Part shown: positions 8,780-17,234 of the stretch, piece after piece
How positions within the stretch are numbered: position 1 is the first letter of the stretch
Layout: each line of letters starts with the position of its first letter
Origin: MKSF01 sp037190225
Lineage (GTDB): Bacteria; Bacteroidota; Bacteroidia; Chitinophagales; Chitinophagaceae
NCBI GenBank assembly: GCA_037190225.1
Contig: JBBCJL010000001.1
Coordinates: 186,001 to 250,000, forward strand
Reading direction: 5' to 3'
DNA: 64,000 nt
Position numbers and translations under genes: made by a program
The notes under the pieces: model-generated
Told to the model about the DNA's origin: nothing
Database searches by the model: none
The model's input: the letters and a program-made list of their open reading frames with translations, nothing else

Positions 8780-9236
8780 ACTAAATAGTTTTATACTCAG
8801 TGTATCATTATTGGTTGCTTGTTCCGGCTTAAAGGCTCGGGTAAACGTATCTGATATTGTAGGTGTATATAGTATGAATGTATCCAGGTATGGCGGATTG
8901 TATTATTCCCCAACACTCTATAATCTGTATTTTTACAAAGACAGTACCTTATTGTTTGAAACCTGTAGCGGGTTTCAGAAAGCTAAGTGGTATCTTGATG
9001 AAGATGAATTATTTTTTTTGCAGGATGATACACTGGGGGAGGGGAATACGAAGTTATATAAGATGGATATCCTGAGTAATGGAAACCTGCAGCGAAAAAA
9101 TGTCAAAAATGTATTGTCTGAAGATACTACTGTAGTTTTTTACAATCATTTACTTTACAAAAAGATAAATAGTACACCTCCTGATAGTATATTACAGCAG
9201 GTACATATAGAATATCCAACTGGTGCGGGTTTGTAA
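8769..9236 (+). CDS. Small putative lipoprotein
   Basis: Not recognised. A 155-aa product with a lipoprotein signal (SFILSVSLLVACSG, lipidated Cys in LVAC), so probably membrane-anchored in the periplasm or outer membrane. The body has alternating short strands (NLYFYKDSTLLFETCSGFQK, KWYLDEDELFFLQDD), suggesting a lipocalin-like small beta domain, but no family is recognised. Base use is visibly more AT-rich than in the neighbouring PPIase, and the start lies inside an orphan coding tail, so the region may have been acquired by transfer. Confidence 0.65.
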   Translation: MIIKLNSFILSVSLLVACSGLKARVNVSDIVGVYSMNVSRYGGLYYSPTLYNLYFYKDSTLLFETCSGFQKAKWYLDEDELFFLQDDTLGEGNTKLYKMDILSNGNLQRKNVKNVLSEDTTVVFYNHLLYKKINSTPPDSILQQVHIEYPTGAGL

Positions 9237-9304
9237 CCTGTGTCAATAGGTAAAAGTACAGGGTGAGATAACCTGTTAAGGCTATATATTTTCATTTGTT
9301 TATT

Positions 9305-9424
9305 GTCTTTCACTCCATTGTTGGTGTTCTTCACCAACAATACAAACAGCTAAATAATCGAAATGTACTGTTGTGTGTCTTCTCCATTGTTGGTGTTCTT
9401 CACCAACAATACCAAACAAATAAT
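9305..9424. repeat. Tandem pair of identical hairpin repeats
   Basis: Two copies of a ~48-55 nt unit lie 69 nt apart. Each holds the same 25-nt hairpin with a 10-bp stem ATTGTTGGTG/CACCAACAAT and loop TTCTT (9317-9341 and 9386-9410). Flanks are shared too (TCTT..CTCC before, AATAC..AAACA..AATAATC after). The units sit in an AT-rich intergenic stretch without genes. Confidence 0.8.
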
Positions 9425-9862
9425 CAGTATATTTATATGTAAAATGTTTTGTCGATGCCGCAAAGTGATTTTAAGATAACATTTTATACTGCTACTATCC
9501 TGGAATGGAAACCACTCCCGTAAAAATATATTAAGCATATTGTCTATTTCCTGTGCCTGTCAGGTATGCACTTGGGTATGGCACAAGGGTGTTTGTATTG
9601 GCAGGCCGGTGCTTATACCGGAATAGGATTGAGTGCTTCATACCTTTAACCTTAACTGACTGACAGAATGCCGTTATTGCCGTATACTGATAAAAGCGTT
9701 ACGCCAGATGAATGATACCGTAGTTTTACTGTTATCTGTATGTGCGCCGTGTATATTCAATGGTATGAAAATAACAGCACGCGATCATATGCATGGTTGC
9801 CGTCCGCTGTTACAGGACCGGCAGAATGATCCTGGAGTTCCGGTTTCACCCGCAGGGATGTA
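9425..9862. other. Gene-free stretch between the hairpin pair and the SDR gene
   Basis: About 440 bp. No frame with coding character was seen on either strand; an open frame at 9708-10115 (+) is mostly antisense to the SDR gene. No terminator or RNA gene was recognised. Confidence 0.4.
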
Positions 9863-10561
9863 TCATTTGGTTTTGCTCGGACGGACCTCTATTTTGCTTG
9901 GTAAGGTTCTCGGGTGCATCTGCAACAGGCCCACCACCAGCTGCCCGATGTCTTCCGGCTGTATCTTCCAGGCGTCAGCTTCATTGGGGGTATGGTCATT
10001 AAAATGTGTGGCCACTGAGCCGGGCATAATGGTAGAGACCTTCACATCCTTATCCCTGACGTCCAGCATCAATGACTGGGTGAATCCGACCAGCCCGAAT
10101 TTACTGGCGTTATAGGCTGAAGCTTCAGGGAAGAAATTAGTGCCGGCCAGGCTGGCAATGGTAATGATATATCCTTTCTGCCGGATAATTTCTTCCAGGC
10201 TGGCTTTGACGGAGTAGAACACACCGGTAAGGTTGGTGTCGATGGTGGCGTTCCAGTCCTCGGCGGTCAGCTCCATAATATTTTTGAAAACCCCAATGCC
10301 TGCATTGGCGATCAGTACATCTATCCTGCCGAAGGTATCTATAACAATGCTTACTGCGGTTGTCATAGATGACAGGTCGCGTACATCTGCAGTCAGTCCT
10401 GCTACACGGCCGGGATATTTTTCCAGTAACGTGGCCGCTACCGCCTGTATGGTGTCGGTATCCCGGCCGGTAAAGGCAACGGCATACCCTTCTTTTAATA
10501 AGCTTTTTACTATACCTAGCCCGATACCTTTGGTGCCGCCTGTTATAAATGCTACCTTCAT
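9863..10561 (-). CDS. Short-chain dehydrogenase/reductase
   Basis: NAD(P)-dependent oxidoreductase of the classical SDR fold, close to 3-ketoacyl-ACP reductase-like members; substrate unknown. It has the cofactor loop TGGTKGIGLG at the N-terminus, NAGIG, the catalytic Ser (ITIASLAG), and Tyr/Lys in AYNASKFG. PGSVATHF matches the usual PG motif. Length 232 aa is typical. On the minus strand TACTTTTG (10596-10589) is an exact -7 box 28 nt upstream of the ATG, with CTG rather than TTG at the -33 position. It appears monocistronic. Confidence 0.9.
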   Translation of the reverse strand: MKVAFITGGTKGIGLGIVKSLLKEGYAVAFTGRDTDTIQAVAATLLEKYPGRVAGLTADVRDLSSMTTAVSIVIDTFGRIDVLIANAGIGVFKNIMELTAEDWNATIDTNLTGVFYSVKASLEEIIRQKGYIITIASLAGTNFFPEASAYNASKFGLVGFTQSLMLDVRDKDVKVSTIMPGSVATHFNDHTPNEADAWKIQPEDIGQLVVGLLQMHPRTLPSKIEVRPSKTK

Positions 10562-10877
10562 ATGGATATAAGTTTAATGAGTGAATAACAAAAGTAAGTA
10601 ATACCGACTGTTAAAAACAGCAGCAGAGTGCCGTTAAGACAAATTTCATATACGGAAGGTTGCCATTGAAGATCGCTCGCTCGTTGATTATGGTCTGTAT
10701 TGATATGTATCCCCCGGCCAGGGAACGGAAGGCTATAAACTTCCCCATGAGTGCCTCCCCCGTCATATTTGATAATCAGGAATTATATTGTATATTCTTA
10801 TAATTTTTTTTCAATTATATATGTGAATTTTAAGTAATTTCGTTGAATGCAATTTTGCATGGTTAAAATATATTATT
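10562..10877. other. Divergent intergenic region (316 bp)
   Basis: Holds the SDR promoter on the left and an AT-rich leader of the LamG protein on the right (TAATTTCG at 10835-10842 is a near-consensus -7 box without a spaced TTG). No gene or repeat seen. Confidence 0.4.
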
Positions 10878-12263
10878 ATGAACAGAAATCTACTTCTTAT
10901 TCTTTTACTGACCCTGTTTGGTTATAAAATGCAGGGCCAGAATGCGGGTAACGCATTACATTTTGACGGTGTCAATGACTATGTTACGTTTGCTGTGCCC
11001 CCTGTGTTCAATAGTTTGCAGACTAATGATGTTACAGTGGAGACGTGGATAAAACCCGAATCTTTTATATTCAGCCGTGTGTTTTTTGCACAAACAACAT
11101 CTACCAATTTTATCAGCATGTCTTTTAGTGCCAATAAAGAAGTATTTGTATATGTAATAGCAAATGGAATAACCTACAGCTTGAGCTCCATGTCTGATGT
11201 TCTCACTGCGAACGAATGGACACATATAGCTATGACGTGGGAAGCTGCTACTAAAAAGATCAGGATCTATATAAATGGTAAACTGGATAATTCCACGGCT
11301 TTAGGTGGAAATTCCAGTGCCGGGGTGAATAACAGTTTTTCAATCGGGGCCAGGAACGATGGAAATCAGTATTTTCAGGGGGCAATTGATGAATTCAGGA
11401 TTTGGTCAGCATATAAAACAGCCTGTGAAATATACAATACAATGAACCGGGAATTGCAGGGCAATGAATCTGATTTAGTAGCTTATTATAAATTCAATGC
11501 TGGAAATGCGGGAGGGGCCAATCCTTCTGTGACCACCTTACCTGATGAATTGGGCAGTACGAATGGTACCCTGACTAATTTTGCACTAAGCGGCAGCATG
11601 TCCAATTGGGTGGCTTCTTCAGTTGATATATCTAATAGGTATAATTTATTAGGAACTGTTTCCAAAACGATCTGCCCCCGGGACACATTTATTTTTGATA
11701 GTGTACGGTATTTTAATGAGGGCCGGTATGAGCGTTATTTCAGCTCTGTTAATGGATGTGATAGTATTGTGACCCTGCATTTAAGTGTAAATAATATAGA
11801 TACCGGCATCACGAAGGTAGGAAATGTCTTGATAGTTAACCAGCCGGGTGGTGCATACCAGTGGGTGGATTGTAATAATTCAAATGTGCCGGTTACAGGA
11901 GCAACATTGCAGGCGTTCACTCCTTTTGTTGACGGTAATTATGCAGTGCAGATCTCCTATCAGGGCTGCAGTGCCCTGTCCGGTTGTATAGCAACAGGTG
12001 GATTGTCTGTAGAAGATCTTCTGGAAAGTGAAATTATCATCAGTCCTAATCCGGGTGAGGGAATTTATATGATACGATCAGCCAATGAGTTGAAAAGTAT
12101 GGATATTGAGCTGTATGATATTACCGGAAAGATGGTCTGGTCTCAATATCAATTCAGCGGTAACCAGTTGAGTATTGATATTACTGATAGGGCTGATGGT
12201 ATATATCTTTTGAAGTTGAAAAGTAAGAAAAAGGCACATAGCTATAAACTCATTAAACATTAA
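10878..12263 (+). CDS. LamG-domain protein with T9SS sorting signal
   Basis: Secreted or surface protein of 461 aa. After a signal peptide (NLLLILLLTLFGYKMQGQ), residues ~25-215 form a concanavalin-like LamG domain (ALHFDGVNDYVTF, VTVETWIKPESF, IYINGKLDN, GAIDEFRIWS). A middle beta region has Cys pairs (SKTICPRDTFIFDSVRYFNE). The last ~75 residues are a type A T9SS domain (ISPNPGEG, ELYDITGKMVW, DGIYLLKL, KLIKH). The protein should leave the cell through type IX secretion; ligand or substrate is unknown. Confidence 0.9.
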   Translation: MNRNLLLILLLTLFGYKMQGQNAGNALHFDGVNDYVTFAVPPVFNSLQTNDVTVETWIKPESFIFSRVFFAQTTSTNFISMSFSANKEVFVYVIANGITYSLSSMSDVLTANEWTHIAMTWEAATKKIRIYINGKLDNSTALGGNSSAGVNNSFSIGARNDGNQYFQGAIDEFRIWSAYKTACEIYNTMNRELQGNESDLVAYYKFNAGNAGGANPSVTTLPDELGSTNGTLTNFALSGSMSNWVASSVDISNRYNLLGTVSKTICPRDTFIFDSVRYFNEGRYERYFSSVNGCDSIVTLHLSVNNIDTGITKVGNVLIVNQPGGAYQWVDCNNSNVPVTGATLQAFTPFVDGNYAVQISYQGCSALSGCIATGGLSVEDLLESEIIISPNPGEGIYMIRSANELKSMDIELYDITGKMVWSQYQFSGNQLSIDITDRADGIYLLKLKSKKKAHSYKLIKH

Positions 12264-12285
12264 TAAGACAGAGGTAATAGGATAA

Positions 12286-12325
12286 TAAGAAAAACGGCCG
12301 GTAAAAGTACCGGCCGTTTTTCTTA
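12286..12325. terminator. Bidirectional terminator between the LamG protein and groEL
   Basis: Perfect 18-bp stem (TAAGAAAAACGGCCGGTA with its complement) and an AAAG loop, with A-runs on one side and T-runs on the other, between convergent genes. Confidence 0.9.
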
Positions 12326-12339
12326 TAAGTAAGTATATA

Positions 12340-13971
12340 TTAATACATATCCATACCACCACCAGGCATTGCAGGGGCAGCAGCAGATTTAGGCTCGGGC
12401 TTGTCTGCTATCACACACTCGGTGGTCAGCAGCATACCTGCGATGGAAGCCGCGTTCTCAAGCGCTACGCGGGTTACTTTGGCCGGGTCGATAACACCGT
12501 CAGCCAGTAACTGAACGTATTGCTCGCTGCGGGCGTTGAAGCCGTAATCGCCTTCGCCTTTGCGAACTTCATTGACAATGATGGAAGATTCCAGGCCTGC
12601 GTTCTCTACGATCACACGCAGCGGCGCTTCCAGGGCCTTGCGAACGATGTTGATACCGGTATTCTCATCTTCATTGGCGCCGGTCAGGTTATCGAGCGCT
12701 GCGATAGAACGTATTAAGGCAGTACCGCCACCTGGAACGATACCTTCCTCTACAGCGGCGCGTGTGGCGTGTAAGGCATCATCCACCCTGTCTTTCTTCT
12801 CTTTCATTTCCACTTCCGTAGCGGCACCTACATATAATACCGCAACACCACCGGCCAGCTTGGCCAGGCGTTCCTGTAATTTTTCCTTATCGTAATCGGA
12901 AGTAGTGGTTTCCAGCTGGGCTTTGATCTGGTTCACACGCGCGTCAATGCCTTCTTTCTGTCCTTTTCCGTCCACGATGGTCGTATTGTCCTTATCAATG
13001 GTCACGGAAGCAGCCTGTCCCAGATAGCTCAGGTCGGCAGCATCCAGCTTGTAGCCCTGCTCTTCGCTGATCACGATACCACCGGTCAGCACAGCGATAT
13101 CCTGCAGCATTTCCTTACGGCGGTCACCGAATCCGGGAGCTTTTACAGCGGCTACTTTCAGGGAACCGCGTAATTTGTTCACTACAAGGGTAGAGAGCGC
13201 TTCGCCGTCCACATCTTCAGCAATGATCAGTAAAGGACGACCGGTCTGAACCACTTTTTCGAGGATAGGCAGCAGGTCTTTCATCGTGCTGATCTTCTTA
13301 TCATAGATCAGGATAAAAGGATTTTCCTGCTCCACCTGCATTTTTTCCGTATTGGTCACAAAATACGGGTTCAGGTAACCGCGGTCGAACTGCATACCTT
13401 CCACCACATCAATGGTGGTATCCGTATTTTTGGATTCTTCAACGGTGATCACACCTTCCGTACCTACTTTCGCCATCGCTTCAGCGATCAGCTTACCGAT
13501 CACGTTATCATTATTGGCGGAGATGGTGCCTACCTGCTCGATCTTCTGCGTATCGCTGCCTACTTTCTGTGCGATAGACCTGATGTTACCTACAACAGCT
13601 TCCACAGCCTTGTCGATACCGCGTTTCAGGTCCATAGGATTGGCGCCTGCGGCCACGTTCTTCAGACCTTCACGGATCAGCGCCTGGGCCAGCACTGTGG
13701 CCGTAGTAGTACCGTCACCGGCTAGGTCATTGGTCTTGGAAGCTACTTCTTTCACCATCTGGGCGCCCATATTCTCAACGGCATCTTCCAGCTCGATCTC
13801 TTTGGCCACGGACACGCCATCCTTAGTGATGGCCGGAGCGCCGAACTTTTTCTCTATAACCACGTTACGCCCTTTGGGACCTAAAGTTACTTTTACTGCA
13901 TCTGCCAGAGTATCCACGCCTTTTTTCATTTTGTTGCGTGCATCTGTGTTGAAGAAAATTTGTTTTGCCAT
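12340..13971 (-). CDS. groL: Chaperonin GroEL
   Basis: 60-kDa chaperonin subunit; tetradecameric ATP-driven protein folding with GroES in the cytosol. The 543-aa product has the ATPase motif AGDGTTTATVLAQ, VVEGMQFDRGYLNPYFVTN, the apical domain, GIVPGGGTAL, and the Gly-Met rich tail (MPGGGMDMY). It lies 58 nt downstream of groES and is presumably cotranscribed. Confidence 0.99.
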   Translation of the reverse strand: MAKQIFFNTDARNKMKKGVDTLADAVKVTLGPKGRNVVIEKKFGAPAITKDGVSVAKEIELEDAVENMGAQMVKEVASKTNDLAGDGTTTATVLAQALIREGLKNVAAGANPMDLKRGIDKAVEAVVGNIRSIAQKVGSDTQKIEQVGTISANNDNVIGKLIAEAMAKVGTEGVITVEESKNTDTTIDVVEGMQFDRGYLNPYFVTNTEKMQVEQENPFILIYDKKISTMKDLLPILEKVVQTGRPLLIIAEDVDGEALSTLVVNKLRGSLKVAAVKAPGFGDRRKEMLQDIAVLTGGIVISEEQGYKLDAADLSYLGQAASVTIDKDNTTIVDGKGQKEGIDARVNQIKAQLETTTSDYDKEKLQERLAKLAGGVAVLYVGAATEVEMKEKKDRVDDALHATRAAVEEGIVPGGGTALIRSIAALDNLTGANEDENTGINIVRKALEAPLRVIVENAGLESSIIVNEVRKGEGDYGFNARSEQYVQLLADGVIDPAKVTRVALENAASIAGMLLTTECVIADKPEPKSAAAPAMPGGGMDMY

Positions 13972-14029
13972 TTTATAAATAAATTAAAAATGAGTTTAAA
14001 AATAGGAACAATGCAAACAGGCTATACGA

Positions 14030-14302
14030 TTAGAGGATAGCCAGGATATCGCTTTCGCGCATAATTAATAATTCTTCACCGTCAAGGTTGATCTCAGTAC
14101 CGCCGTATTTGCTGTACATAACGCTGTCACCCACCTTCACAGTCATAGGTTCGTCCTTTTTGCCGGCACCTACTGCTACAACTGTACCTTTTTGTGGTTT
14201 TTCCTTTGCGGTATCGGGAATGATGATACCACCAGCTGTCTTGGTTTCTGCTTCTGCCGGTTTTACAATTACTCTGTCATGTAATGGAGTGATGTTTGCC
14301 AT
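14030..14302 (-). CDS. groES: Co-chaperonin GroES
   Basis: 10-kDa lid of the GroEL chamber. The 90-aa product has PLHDRVIVKPAEAETKTAGGI (mobile loop) and the C-terminal ILAIL. First gene of the groES-groEL operon. No CIRCE (TTAGCACTC-N9-GAGTGCTAA) inverted repeat was found upstream; three TGACA words on the plus strand (14455, 14467, 14507) lie in the leader region instead. Confidence 0.98.
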   Translation of the reverse strand: MANITPLHDRVIVKPAEAETKTAGGIIIPDTAKEKPQKGTVVAVGAGKKDEPMTVKVGDSVMYSKYGGTEINLDGEELLIMRESDILAIL

Positions 14303-14626
14303 AAGAAAATTAATTATTAGGTGTTTATAAATGTTATGTAATAATTGCCTGCCTGAAATGCTGTATTCCAGACCTGCTAATCTTAGAGCAAAAAATTTGC
14401 CAGCCCCGCTTTAGGGACAGAATTGCAGGAAATGCCGGTAAAATGATCACCGGCTGACAATTTTTGTGACATAAATGCACTGTCCGGGGCTGCGGTATGA
14501 TCTTTTTGACAGCACTTAGATATGGATGCGCGCTTTGAAAGAGATGGCCCGGTTTCTTTTCCATCTTGTTAATAAATAACATACCTTAAAATAGCTTACC
14601 TTTGCGGTTTTTACTATTGGTTTAAT
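14303..14626. other. Divergent groES/queE control region (324 bp)
   Basis: Carries both leaders. For queE, TACCTTTG at 14597-14604 is an exact -7 box 22 nt before the ATG; the nearest TTG (14566) is spaced too far. Towards groES, the pentamer TGACA (plus strand) occurs at 14455-14459, 14467-14471 and 14507-14511, the first two exactly 12 nt apart. No gene seen. Confidence 0.45.
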
Positions 14627-15253
14627 ATGATGTCTTTGCAGCCGGAAGATATGATGGTTTCTTATCCTGTCATGGAGCATTTTTATACGCTCCAGGGAGA
14701 AGGCGCCTATATGGGATGCGCGGCTTATTTCATTCGCCTGGGAGGCTGTGATGTGGGCTGCGTGTGGTGCGATGTGAAAGAAAGCTGGCCCGTGGATGCC
14801 CACCCGCATATGACGGTTCGGGAGCTTATAGAAGCTGCATCGGCACATCCCGGTAGGATCATCGTGGTCACCGGCGGCGAACCCTCTATGCATAACCTGG
14901 AACCCCTGACCAATGCCTTCCGGGCGGCAGGATTCCGGCTGCATATAGAAACCTCCGGCTCTTCCCCGCTGACCGGTTCATGGGACTGGATCACCTTATC
15001 CCCTAAAAAGTTTAAGCAGCCGCTGGAAGCAAGCTGTTCCATAGCTCATGAGCTCAAGGTGATCGTCTTCAATAAATCGGATTTTGAGTGGGCCGAAAGC
15101 TACGCGGCCAGGGTAAAGGATGGCTGCAGGCTATACCTGCAGGTAGAGTGGAGCAAGGCACAGCAGCTTTCCCCGCTTATCGTGTCGTACATCCAGGAGC
15201 ATCCGGAGTGGCAGTTGTCGCTGCAAACACATAAATATTTGAATATCCCTTAA
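14627..15253 (+). CDS. queE: 7-carboxy-7-deazaguanine synthase
   Basis: Radical-SAM enzyme of queuosine/preQ0 synthesis converting 6-carboxytetrahydropterin to 7-carboxy-7-deazaguanine. It has the 4Fe-4S cluster triad C41-X3-C45-X2-C48 (GGCDVGCVWCD), the substrate segment FYTLQGEGAYMG before it, and VVTGGEPSMHN. The 208-aa length fits. Two tandem ATGs (14627, 14630) are equally possible. It heads a tight rightward run (queE, uppP, tgt, lptF/G-type, araC-type) in which tgt acts in the same pathway. Confidence 0.93.
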   Translation: MMSLQPEDMMVSYPVMEHFYTLQGEGAYMGCAAYFIRLGGCDVGCVWCDVKESWPVDAHPHMTVRELIEAASAHPGRIIVVTGGEPSMHNLEPLTNAFRAAGFRLHIETSGSSPLTGSWDWITLSPKKFKQPLEASCSIAHELKVIVFNKSDFEWAESYAARVKDGCRLYLQVEWSKAQQLSPLIVSYIQEHPEWQLSLQTHKYLNIP

Positions 15254-15270
15254 AAACTACAGCGCGTATC

Positions 15271-16065
15271 ATGACACTTTTTGAAGCCATTATTTTAGCC
15301 ATTATCGAAGGGCTGACGGAATTCCTGCCTGTTTCCTCCACCGGTCATATGATATTGGGAGCAGCCTTCATGGGCATGGAAAATACTTCTTTCGTAAAGC
15401 TTTTCCTGATCTGTATCCAGCTGGGTACCATTTTGTCCGTCCTGGTGCTGTACTGGAAACGTTTTTTCCAGTCCCTGGATTTTTATTTCAAGCTGGCAGT
15501 TGCGGCGGTGCCTGCTTCTGTCCTGGGCTTCCTGTTCAATGACTATATAGACGGACTGCTGGAAAGCCCTATGATGGTGGCGGTGATGCTGGTGATAGGA
15601 GGAGTGGTGCTGCTGTTTGTTGACAAATGGTTCAACAAGCCTATCACTGATAATTCCGACAGGATATCGTACGGGCAGGCTTTTAAAATAGGCTGCTTCC
15701 AGTGCCTGGCGCTCATTCCCGGGACTTCCCGTTCGGCCAGCACCATTGTGGGCGGTATGGCCCAGAAGCTGACGCGAAAAGCGGCCGCCGAATTCTCTTT
15801 TTTCCTGGCCATTCCCATGATGGCGGGCGCTTCCCTGGTGAAGCTGCTGAAATATTTCAAAAATGGCAATGTTTTGACGGCCCAGGAAATGAACCTGATG
15901 CTGATAGGCAATGTGGTAGGATTCGTGGTGGCTATCATTGCCATCAAATCTTTCATCGGGATCGTTAATAAATACGGCTTTAAAGCATTCGGGTGGTACC
16001 GTATCATTGTAGGCGGTGTCATTCTTGTCATGTTAATGAGCGGGTACAGCCTGGCGGTTATTTAA
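15271..16065 (+). CDS. uppP: Undecaprenyl-diphosphate phosphatase
   Basis: Integral membrane phosphatase that recycles undecaprenyl-PP to the lipid carrier used in cell-wall and polysaccharide synthesis (BacA family; confers bacitracin tolerance). The 264-aa, multi-helix protein has both signature motifs: EGLTEFLPVSSTGHM near the N-terminus and PGTSRSAST in the middle. It starts 17 nt after queE. Confidence 0.97.
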   Translation: MTLFEAIILAIIEGLTEFLPVSSTGHMILGAAFMGMENTSFVKLFLICIQLGTILSVLVLYWKRFFQSLDFYFKLAVAAVPASVLGFLFNDYIDGLLESPMMVAVMLVIGGVVLLFVDKWFNKPITDNSDRISYGQAFKIGCFQCLALIPGTSRSASTIVGGMAQKLTRKAAAEFSFFLAIPMMAGASLVKLLKYFKNGNVLTAQEMNLMLIGNVVGFVVAIIAIKSFIGIVNKYGFKAFGWYRIIVGGVILVMLMSGYSLAVI

Positions 16066-16078
16066 TACAGCAAAAGCA

Positions 16079-17227
16079 ATGTTCAATAAAAACTTTAAAT
16101 ACGAGATCGTAGCGCAGGATAAGGCAACAGGCGCGAGGGCCGGTTTGCTGCATACGGATCATGGTGTTATAGAAACGCCCATCTTTATGCCGGTGGGTAC
16201 GGCGGGCAGCGTCAAGGGCATCCTGCAGTCACAGCTGCATAACGATATTAAGGCGCAGATCATCCTGGGCAATACCTACCATTTATACCTGAGGCCGGGG
16301 CTGGAGATACTGGAGAAGGCCGGGGGGCTGCATAAGTTCAACGGCTGGCATAAGCCTGTACTTACGGACAGCGGCGGGTACCAGGTATTTTCCTTATCCG
16401 GTAACAGGAAGCTGAAGGAGGAAGGCGCCCTGTTCCAGTCGCATATAGACGGCTCCAGGCATATGTTCACGTCTGAGAATGTTATGGATACCCAGCGGGT
16501 GATAGGCGCGGATATCGTAATGGCATTCGATGAGTGTACGCCGTATCCATGTGATTATGAGTATGCGCGGAAATCTATGGAAATGACCCATCGCTGGCTG
16601 ACACGCTGTATAGACCGCTTTAATGCAACGGAACCGAAATACGGGTACCGCCAGAGCCTGTTCCCTATCGTCCAGGGCAGCACCTATAAGGACCTCAGGA
16701 AGCGTTCTGCCGAATTCATAGCGGCGCAGGATGCCGACGGGAATGCAATAGGAGGCCTGTCCGTAGGGGAGCCTGAAGAGGATATGTATGAGATGTGCGA
16801 CCTGGTATGCGGCATACTACCGAAGGAAAAGCCCCGTTATCTTATGGGTGTGGGCACACCCTGGAATATCCTGAACGGTATCGGGATGGGCGTGGATATG
16901 TTCGATTGTGTCATGCCCACCAGGAACGGGCGTAACGGTATGCTCTTCACTTCGGGCGGCGTTATCAATATAAAGAACAGGAAGTGGGCCGATGACTTTT
17001 CACCTATAGATATGGGCCTGGGCGAGGAGCATACTGTAAACTTTTATACCAGGGCTTACCTGAGGCACCTGTTTGTAGCGCAGGAGCTGCTGGCGCTCCA
17101 GCTGGCCAGCCTGCAGAACCTGTCCTTTTACCTGCACCTGGTAAGGCAGGCCCGGGAACATATTATAGCCGGCGATTTTGCCGAATGGCAAAAGGCTACA
17201 TTGGCTGCCGTGAAAACAAGATTGTAA
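16079..17227 (+). CDS. tgt: tRNA-guanine (queuine/preQ1) transglycosylase
   Basis: Exchanges G34 in GUN-anticodon tRNAs for a 7-deazaguanine base; cytosolic TIM barrel, 382 aa. Family motifs: ILGNTYHLYLRPG, TDSGGYQVFSLS (catalytic Asp), GGLSVGEPEEDMYEM, RYLMGVGTPWNI, CVMPTRNGRNG and RAYLRHLF. Odd: where most bacterial Tgt proteins have a zinc-binding C-X-C-X2-C before RAYLRHLF, this one reads MGLGEEHTVNFYT with no cysteine, so the structural zinc site appears absent. Same run as queE; it ends 7 nt before the next gene. Confidence 0.95.
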   Translation: MFNKNFKYEIVAQDKATGARAGLLHTDHGVIETPIFMPVGTAGSVKGILQSQLHNDIKAQIILGNTYHLYLRPGLEILEKAGGLHKFNGWHKPVLTDSGGYQVFSLSGNRKLKEEGALFQSHIDGSRHMFTSENVMDTQRVIGADIVMAFDECTPYPCDYEYARKSMEMTHRWLTRCIDRFNATEPKYGYRQSLFPIVQGSTYKDLRKRSAEFIAAQDADGNAIGGLSVGEPEEDMYEMCDLVCGILPKEKPRYLMGVGTPWNILNGIGMGVDMFDCVMPTRNGRNGMLFTSGGVINIKNRKWADDFSPIDMGLGEEHTVNFYTRAYLRHLFVAQELLALQLASLQNLSFYLHLVRQAREHIIAGDFAEWQKATLAAVKTRL

Positions 17228-17234
17228 AGCATAT

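Noticed and set aside
9708..10115. 135-aa plus-strand ORF
   Set aside because: Largely antisense to the SDR gene and without domain or start signals.
14303..14626. CIRCE heat-shock operator for groES-groEL
   Set aside because: No TTAGCACTC-N9-GAGTGCTAA or close variant found.
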